Source: an uncultured Flavobacteriaceae bacterium
GTDB lineage: Bacteria; Bacteroidota; Bacteroidia; Flavobacteriales; Flavobacteriaceae
Reading direction: 5' to 3'
Assembly (NCBI GenBank): GCA_938010765.1
Contig: CALLVX010000004.1
Coordinates: forward strand, 1-40,839
Length of the DNA stretch: 40,839 nucleotides
Numbering within the stretch: position 1 is the first letter of the stretch; each line of letters opens with the position of its first letter. The notes under the pieces were generated by a model. That model had not been told where the DNA came from and made no database searches. It saw nothing but the letters and a program-made list of their open reading frames with translations. Positions 35,476 to 40,839 of the stretch are shown piece by piece. The position numbers and the translations under genes are program-made.

Positions 35476-35958
35476 CTACATGAAGCGTGAATGCCAACTC
35501 TCGGAGGCCGTTACTTCCCAGTGGGTAAGATATTCTCCTTTATTGTTTACCAAATTGTTGAACACGATAGTATTTGAAGATACAGATTTGGCCTTGGCCA
35601 TTTTCTTAAAGTCTAATAGAGGCTTATAGGCTACGAATTCTCCCTGTTTATAGGAAACATTCATTTTATCCAATAACGTTACCTTGTATTTTTGCTCTAA
35701 GCTTTGTATGAAATGAACAGAAGCATCTATGGAACAGCCAGAGGCGGCGGCCAGTGATTGATCTAAGGCTAGAATAATAAAACGATTGTAACGAATTTCG
35801 TATCCTGCTTTTAAATCTTGGCCATGGGCCGTCCATTTAGTTAAAAACGTATTCAAGGCGCCATTAATTTCGTCAAGTTCTTCTGTCGAAAAACTCCTAT
35901 TGGCTTGGTATATCCAGATTCTAGCCGTTTCTGGAAGGCTTTCAAATGCTACTAACAT
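35476..35958 (-). CDS. Conserved small protein of unknown function
   Basis: 160 residues, soluble, no signal peptide. It begins MLVAFESLPETARIWIYQAN and contains KAGYEIRYNRFIILALDQ and AASGCSIDASVHFIQSLEQK. Homologues in Flavobacteriia are often labelled ABC transporter ATPase, but there is no Walker A, Walker B or signature motif and the chain is too short, so I do not accept that name. It lies 99 bases downstream of the Fe-S protein gene on the same strand, possibly at the end of the amidase-mce-FeS unit. Function not recognised. Confidence 0.75.
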   Translation of the reverse strand: MLVAFESLPETARIWIYQANRSFSTEELDEINGALNTFLTKWTAHGQDLKAGYEIRYNRFIILALDQSLAAASGCSIDASVHFIQSLEQKYKVTLLDKMNVSYKQGEFVAYKPLLDFKKMAKAKSVSSNTIVFNNLVNNKGEYLTHWEVTASESWHSRFM

Positions 35959-36057
35959 ACGTACGATTCAAATTCAGGTTCAAAATTCAACTAAAAAAAA
36001 GCTCATTCTATCCCTGAAAACAGGGAACTTATATGGGGTAAGAAAATTATCAAGTGT

Positions 36058-36849
36058 TTACAGGTCTGCCGCTGTGGCTATCAATTCGGCGATATCCATT
36101 ACTGCAACCGATGCTTCTTTCTCTTTATTCTTAACACCATCGGTCATCATGGTATTACAAAAAGGGCAAGCGGCAGCAATGATATCAGGTTGGGTTTCCA
36201 TGGCCTGCTCGGTACGCTCTATGTTTACATCTTTATCGCCTTTCTCGGGTTCTTTGAACATTTGCGCCCCTCCGGCACCACAACAGAGGCCTTTTTTCTT
36301 GCAATTCTTCATTTCCACCAGTTCCGCATCTAACTTACGTATCAAGTCTCTAGGGGCTTCATATACGTTATTGGCACGCCCTAGATAACAAGGGTCGTGA
36401 TAGGTTATGCGTTTTCCCTTGTAGGTTCCGCCTTCTAACGAAATCTTGCCCTCTTCCAAAAGTTGTTTTAGAAATTGGGTATGATGTACGACATCATAGG
36501 TGCCGCCAAGGCCCGGATATTCGTTTTTTAAGGTATTGAAACAATGCGGACAAGCCGTTACTACTTTCTTAATACCGTAAGCGTTCATAACCTCAATATT
36601 GGTAACTGCCTGCATTTGAAAAAGAAACTCATTCCCTGCACGTTTCGCCGGATCTCCTGTACAGCTCTCTTCGGTTCCAAGTACCGCAAAGGAAACATCG
36701 GCATTGTTTAAAATCTTGATAAATGCTTTTGTTATTTTTTTTGCCCTATCATCAAAACTACCGGCACATCCCACCCAGAACAATACCTCTGGTTGTTGGC
36801 CCGCAGCAAACAATTCTGCCATTGTAGGTACTTTTAACTCACTTCCCAT
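36058..36849 (-). CDS. CCG-domain Fe-S protein (HdrB/LutA/GlpC-like)
   Basis: 263 residues. Two cysteine-rich CCG-type domains: the first with WVGCAGSFDD, ESCTGDPAKRAGNE (one Cys in place of the usual pair) and ACPHCFN; the second with HDPCYLGRAN, GLCCGAGGAQMF and ACPFCNTM. Such domains hold non-cubane Fe-S clusters in heterodisulfide-reductase-like and lactate- or glycerol-phosphate-oxidising complexes. It lies 30 bases downstream of the membrane Fe-S subunit, so the two probably form one complex at the inner membrane. The electron donor and the reaction are not evident. Confidence 0.85.
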   Translation of the reverse strand: MGSELKVPTMAELFAAGQQPEVLFWVGCAGSFDDRAKKITKAFIKILNNADVSFAVLGTEESCTGDPAKRAGNEFLFQMQAVTNIEVMNAYGIKKVVTACPHCFNTLKNEYPGLGGTYDVVHHTQFLKQLLEEGKISLEGGTYKGKRITYHDPCYLGRANNVYEAPRDLIRKLDAELVEMKNCKKKGLCCGAGGAQMFKEPEKGDKDVNIERTEQAMETQPDIIAAACPFCNTMMTDGVKNKEKEASVAVMDIAELIATAADL

Positions 36850-36879
36850 AAACCGTATTCATTCTAATAATAGTTATAC

Positions 36880-38223
36880 TTAGGATTCTTCTACCCAATT
36901 AAGACGATCCATTTGATTGAAAGGCCAGGGCGCTCCGTTATTCTCGATATTCCCCATCATGTTATTCAAATCGGAAGGAGCCGCAGATTGTTCCATTACT
37001 AAATACTGCCGCATATCCATGATAATCGATAAAGGATCTATACTTATGGGGCACGCTTCGACACAGGCATTGCAAGAGGTACAGGCCCATAATTCTTCTC
37101 TAGAAATATAATCGTCCAATAGTTGTTTGCCATCATCTACAAAGCTTCCTTTATTGGCTTCGATATTTTCACCTACCTCCTGGAGACGATCCCTCGTATC
37201 CATCATAATCTTTCGCGGAGATAGTTTTTTACCTGTTTGATTGGCCGGACACTCGCTTGTACAGCGCCCACATTCGGTACAAGTATATGAATTAAGCAAT
37301 TGAACCCAATTTAAATCGACCACATCTGAAGCTCCAAACTTTTCGGGGTCCGGGGCATCCTCTTCAGGTGCCGCAAAAGGATCCGCAGAAGGGTCCATCA
37401 TTAATTTTACTTCGGCAGTGACTGCCTCTAGGTTCTTAAATTGCCCTTTCGGTTTTAAATTCCCATAAAAAGTATTAGGAAAGGCCAATAGAATATGAAG
37501 GTGTTTTGAGTAATAGAGGTAATTCAAAAAGAATAGGATTCCTACAATATGAAGCCACCATGCAGTGCGCTCTACAATTACAAGGCTCGAAATTGACATC
37601 CCATTAATCAAAGGGCCCAAAAATTGGCTTATGGGAAAAGATCCCATAATGCCAGCCTCACTGGCATAATGGGCCGCTCCCATTTGTTGTAGTTGATAAT
37701 CTGCCCCGTTCATGGTCAAGAAAAGAAACATCAACACCAATTCTATGTAAAGAATCAAGTTTCCATCCTTTTTAGGCCATCCTTCCATCTCTGGCTTTAT
37801 AAAACGTTGTAACCGAATAATATTTCTTCTTATCCAAAAAATAACCACCGCAACAATTACTAAAATTGCAAGTATTTCAAAGGAACCGATAAGAAGATCA
37901 TAGACCGCTCCTAAAGGTGCAGAAAACAATCGGTGTGTACCTAAAATACCATCTAAAATAATTTCAAGTACCTCTACATTAATGATAATGAAGCCCACAT
38001 AGACAACAATATGAAGGAAGCCGGCGATGGGCCGCGCGACCATTTTCGTCTGTCCCAATGCAATGCGCGCCATATTGTTCCAACGTTGAGGCTTATTGTC
38101 GGACACGTCTACATCTTTACCAAGTTTTATATTGCGCACAAGCCGCCGTACGTTTTTGGCAAAAAAACCAATGCCACAAAGCAATACTAAGGTAAAAAGT
38201 ATATTGGGAAGGTATTCCATCAT
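36880..38223 (-). CDS. Membrane-bound 4Fe-4S dicluster oxidoreductase subunit
   Basis: 447 residues. The N-terminal half has about five or six membrane helices with a NarI/HdrE-like look (LPNILFTLVLLCGIGFFAKN, HIVVYVGFIIINVEVLEIIL, WWLHIVGILFFLNYLYYSKH) and His residues that could bind haem. The C-terminal half has two ferredoxin-type motifs, CTECGRCTSECP (about 311-322) and CTSCNACVEACP (about 380-391). It is probably the quinone-side subunit of a complex with the CCG protein encoded just downstream. The gene starts 3 bases after the mce stop (two adjacent ATG codons at 38223 and 38220), so it is co-transcribed with it. Confidence 0.85.
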   Translation of the reverse strand: MMEYLPNILFTLVLLCGIGFFAKNVRRLVRNIKLGKDVDVSDNKPQRWNNMARIALGQTKMVARPIAGFLHIVVYVGFIIINVEVLEIILDGILGTHRLFSAPLGAVYDLLIGSFEILAILVIVAVVIFWIRRNIIRLQRFIKPEMEGWPKKDGNLILYIELVLMFLFLTMNGADYQLQQMGAAHYASEAGIMGSFPISQFLGPLINGMSISSLVIVERTAWWLHIVGILFFLNYLYYSKHLHILLAFPNTFYGNLKPKGQFKNLEAVTAEVKLMMDPSADPFAAPEEDAPDPEKFGASDVVDLNWVQLLNSYTCTECGRCTSECPANQTGKKLSPRKIMMDTRDRLQEVGENIEANKGSFVDDGKQLLDDYISREELWACTSCNACVEACPISIDPLSIIMDMRQYLVMEQSAAPSDLNNMMGNIENNGAPWPFNQMDRLNWVEES

Positions 38224-38226
38224 AGT

Positions 38227-39195
38227 TTATTGATCTTCGATTTTGGCTGCAGGATCATCTTCGGGTAATTCGTATTCTTTTTGTTTTTTACCAAAGACCG
38301 ATACATTTACATACCGTTTAGGGTTCAGTCTAAAATCTTGCATCAATAAATCTAATTCTCTAGAAGCATTGTTAAGGTTATCATACAATTCCTTATCATT
38401 CACCAACTTACCCAAGGTTCCATCGTTCGAATCGATCTTGGCCATGACTCTGTCTAGATTGGCAACCGTAGATTCCAAGCTTCGCAAAGTCGCAGGCAGC
38501 CCCGCATTGTTCAAAGAATCGGCCAATTTGGAAAAACTATAGGTAAGTTTCTGAAAATTGGTCAAAGAGCTATCTAGTTTTCCTTCGTTAGTCTTCAGTA
38601 TTTTGTTCAAAGAGCTAGCACTTCCCTGAAGGCTATTAATCAATTGGCTTAGGCCAGAGATTGCTCCTCTCAGGTCGTTTTTGGTCTTGCTGTCAAGGAC
38701 TTCGTTCACATTTACCAACAAAGAATCCGCATCGGTAACCGCAGACTCGAACTTCTTAAAAAGCGGGGTGAGTTTTTCTTGCGCTAATTCTGTTAGTCCG
38801 GGCCGCGTATCTGTACTGAGCGTATCCCCTGATTTTGCCAAGGCACTCCCGTCAAAAACAGGTAAGATCTGAAGGCCTTTTCCCCCTATAATTCCTGTGT
38901 CATATAATTCGGCCGGACTATTTTTTGAAAAAGCAAAATCGCTCGCTACGGTAAATGTTACCAGTAGATTGCCCTTATCGTCAATAAAGCGAATGTCATT
39001 CACTTTCCCGACATTAAGACCGTTGATAGATACCGGCGTACCGGGTTGTAGCCCCCCCACATTCGCATAAACCGCGTATAACTGTCGACTATTATCGAAT
39101 AATGGCGTCGATTTCAGATAACTAAAGCCTAAGATGAAGAGAAGAATACCACCAATGACAATAATTGCCGTTTTAATTTCCCTGGATAGTTTCAA
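38227..39195 (-). CDS. MlaD/MCE-family lipid transport protein
   Basis: 322 residues. One N-terminal membrane anchor (IKTAIIVIGGILLFILGFSY) precedes a single MCE domain (YAVYANVGGLQPGTPVSING, VGKVNDIRF, GIIGGKGLQIL). A long helical part with regularly spaced Leu and Ser follows (about 130-290), and the tail is acidic. MCE proteins carry phospholipids between the inner and outer membranes. The start is TTG at 39195, placed directly before KLSREIKTA; the next Met is too late. It lies between the cell-wall amidase (52 bases) and the Fe-S subunit (3 bases). The partner MlaE/MlaF-type genes are not in the window. Confidence 0.9.
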   Translation of the reverse strand: MKLSREIKTAIIVIGGILLFILGFSYLKSTPLFDNSRQLYAVYANVGGLQPGTPVSINGLNVGKVNDIRFIDDKGNLLVTFTVASDFAFSKNSPAELYDTGIIGGKGLQILPVFDGSALAKSGDTLSTDTRPGLTELAQEKLTPLFKKFESAVTDADSLLVNVNEVLDSKTKNDLRGAISGLSQLINSLQGSASSLNKILKTNEGKLDSSLTNFQKLTYSFSKLADSLNNAGLPATLRSLESTVANLDRVMAKIDSNDGTLGKLVNDKELYDNLNNASRELDLLMQDFRLNPKRYVNVSVFGKKQKEYELPEDDPAAKIEDQ

Positions 39196-39247
39196 AAGGA
39201 TTGTTTTTGGGTTCCTAACAAAATTAGAAATAAATTTAAGAAGACTG

Positions 39248-40678
39248 TCATTTATCGGAAACGTATTTCATGGCCTCTTTAATTGGTATGCGTTTCCCGT
39301 CTTTATAAGCAACTATAAACGAGGTTACATATCCTTTCACATCTGCATTCGCCTTTAGCAATTCTGCTTCTTTCATAGAGCCGACACTGCCATACATATA
39401 ACGTTGCAGGTTTTTATAAGGTTCTTGCGACAATTTGTTCAACCCTCTAAAATTGCTAGATTTCAGGGCAATATCTTTTGTACTGGCGAGAATCTGAACC
39501 TTGAAAGTAATATTTTCCGCTTTTTTTGGGGCAACAACAACTTCTTTAGGTGCTTCTACTTTCTTTTGTACAACAAGCACCGCCTCTTTCGGTTTGTCTG
39601 GTACCGTTGCCGTTGATACTTCTTTTACCGTTTTTTTCACCACTTCCTTCATTTCTTCCTCTTTGGGCTTTGAAATCTCTGCCACAGGTTTATCGGGCAT
39701 TTGTGTCTCTGTCTTCACCTCTTCGACCATCTTATCGGGAACAGACGAATCTACGATACCCTCTGTATTTGGCTTTGTTACAACTTCATCTTGGGCATTT
39801 GTAACTTCTTCGGAAATAGGCACCGTCTTCTTTGAAGCTTCTGCTATAATCTCAGGTGTTTCATTTAGTATAGGTTTCAGGGGTTCATTTGACGTCCTTG
39901 AAGGCACCCCGTTCTTATACTCAAGAATTGCTTGCGCTATTGCGACACCCATTTCAGATTGACCATTCTTGGAGTTCAGATAGGCACCTTCTTCACTATT
40001 GGTTAGGAAACCTGTTTCGACCAATACACTTGGCATAAAGGTTTGATGCAATACGATAAAGCCTGCCTGCTTCACCTTACGATTATTACGTTTTAGTTTA
40101 TTAGAGAAATTATCCTGTATGCCTTTAGCCAGTTTAATACTTTGATCTAAAAACTCCTCCTGCATTATGGTAAGACCAATAACCGATTCTGGGGAATTAA
40201 TATCATAATTGGCATAACGATTTTCATAATTGTCTTCCAAATAAATCACCGAATTCTCTTTTTTGGCGATTTCAAAGTTTTGTTTATTAGCATGAAGCCC
40301 TAAAACAAAAGTACCGGCACCATGAGCGTTTGACGAGTGTGAATCACAATGCACCGATACAAATAAATCGGCATTGGCCTTATTCGCTATTTCACCCCGT
40401 ACATAGAGATCAACGAAAGTATCATCTTTTCTGGTATATATGACCTTGATATTGGGATCTTGCTCCAATATCTTCCCGATTTTCAACACGATATTAAGGG
40501 CTATATTTTTTTCAAAATACCCATTTCCCAGATTTCCGGGGTCATGCCCACCATGCCCTGCATCGAGGACAACAACGAAAGTTCCGTCTTTGCTTTTAAC
40601 TGGTTTCGCTTCGTTAAACGAAGACAATAACAGCGTTGATAGAAAGACCGTGCTTAAAATAAATAACTTAAACTTCAT
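39248..40678 (-). CDS. Secreted N-acetylmuramoyl-L-alanine amidase with SPOR-like C-terminus
   Basis: 476 residues. A signal peptide (about 1-25) precedes an Amidase_3 domain (about 33-255): VVLDAGHGGHDPGN (first Zn His, then Glu in YFEKN), VSVHCDSHSS (Zn His) and VLVETGFLTN (catalytic Glu). A linker rich in Pro, Lys, Glu and Val (about 275-385) leads to a SPOR-like domain (FKVQILAST...YMYGSVGSMKEAELL, about 390-476) that would bind denuded glycan. It cleaves the amide bond between MurNAc and the stem peptide during cell separation or wall turnover. First gene of the reverse unit amidase-mce-FeS. Confidence 0.92.
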   Translation of the reverse strand: MKFKLFILSTVFLSTLLLSSFNEAKPVKSKDGTFVVVLDAGHGGHDPGNLGNGYFEKNIALNIVLKIGKILEQDPNIKVIYTRKDDTFVDLYVRGEIANKANADLFVSVHCDSHSSNAHGAGTFVLGLHANKQNFEIAKKENSVIYLEDNYENRYANYDINSPESVIGLTIMQEEFLDQSIKLAKGIQDNFSNKLKRNNRKVKQAGFIVLHQTFMPSVLVETGFLTNSEEGAYLNSKNGQSEMGVAIAQAILEYKNGVPSRTSNEPLKPILNETPEIIAEASKKTVPISEEVTNAQDEVVTKPNTEGIVDSSVPDKMVEEVKTETQMPDKPVAEISKPKEEEMKEVVKKTVKEVSTATVPDKPKEAVLVVQKKVEAPKEVVVAPKKAENITFKVQILASTKDIALKSSNFRGLNKLSQEPYKNLQRYMYGSVGSMKEAELLKANADVKGYVTSFIVAYKDGKRIPIKEAMKYVSDK

Positions 40679-40839
40679 TTAACGAAAGAATTATAGTGCC
40701 TCCAATATGGTTAAATTTATTGTAATGACCGATGAAGGGAACAAAAAATATATGTAAGTTTGATCTCAAATCCCGATAACCACGGGTCGCCAAACGGTTA
40801 CAAAAATAGGATATATAGCCTTGCAATCAAATAAACATC
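40679..40839. other. Upstream region of the amidase, right edge of the window
   Basis: 161 AT-rich bases. A forward frame starts at the TTG at 40821 and runs out of the window after six codons (LQSNKH). A forward outer-membrane gene such as lptD is often found next to this amidase in Flavobacteriia, but six codons cannot prove it. TAAGTTTG occurs on the forward strand before that TTG and matches a -7 element. Confidence 0.3.

Overview
The window looks like chromosomal DNA from a marine-type member of the Flavobacteriaceae (Bacteroidota). The evidence is a type IX secretion C-terminal sorting domain, a bacillithiol-type BshA, low G+C, mostly absent Shine-Dalgarno sequences, several TTG/GTG starts, and promoter candidates of the Bacteroidota form TTG-N20-TAnnTTTG. 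I cannot name the genus.

Layout. (1) 1-2937: the 3' part of a large secreted protein built of Ig-like repeats with a T9SS sorting tail; it is cut by the left edge. (2) 3029-6520: three nucleotide-sugar genes (UDP-glucuronate 4-epimerase type, UDP-GlcNAc 4-epimerase type, UDP-glucose dehydrogenase), closed by a strong terminator at 6560-6599. (3) 6763-10057: a lone reverse-strand NodB-type deacetylase, then a forward lipoprotein with an acidic stalk and a parallel beta-helix, also followed by a terminator. (4) 10319-29219: 16 forward genes forming a Wzx/Wzy-type surface polysaccharide cluster: GDP-fucose synthesis (gmd, fcl), flippase, polymerase, nine glycosyltransferases, a NodU-type carbamoyltransferase, and a WbpV-like reductase beside a WbpL/WecA-like initiating transferase. 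(5) 29276-40678: all genes on the reverse strand and of housekeeping or envelope character: an OmpA-type porin, a PrcB-like lipoprotein overlapping bshA, a GH3/beta-lactamase-fold fusion, a small conserved protein, two Hdr/Lut-like Fe-S proteins, an MCE (MlaD) protein and a cell-wall amidase.

How the genes fit together. Region 2 should supply UDP-GlcA, UDP-GalA and UDP-GalNAc, and region 4 GDP-L-fucose and probably a 6-deoxy-HexNAc used to start the lipid-linked unit. Nine transferases would extend the unit, Wzx flips it, Wzy polymerises it, and carbamoylation and perhaps N-deacetylation decorate it. No Wza/Wzc-type export gene and no WbpM-type 4,6-dehydratase lies in the window. The right third deals with the envelope and peptidoglycan turnover.

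No CRISPR array, tRNA, rRNA, insertion sequence or phage gene was recognised. The points most worth checking are the beta-helix lipoprotein with an acidic insertion inside its Ig-like domain, two paralogous GT4 enzymes in which GX7H replaces EX7E, two glycosyltransferase-like proteins of unclear family, the probable one-chain NagZ-AmiE enzyme, and structured non-coding DNA at 23081-23174 and 24629-24665.
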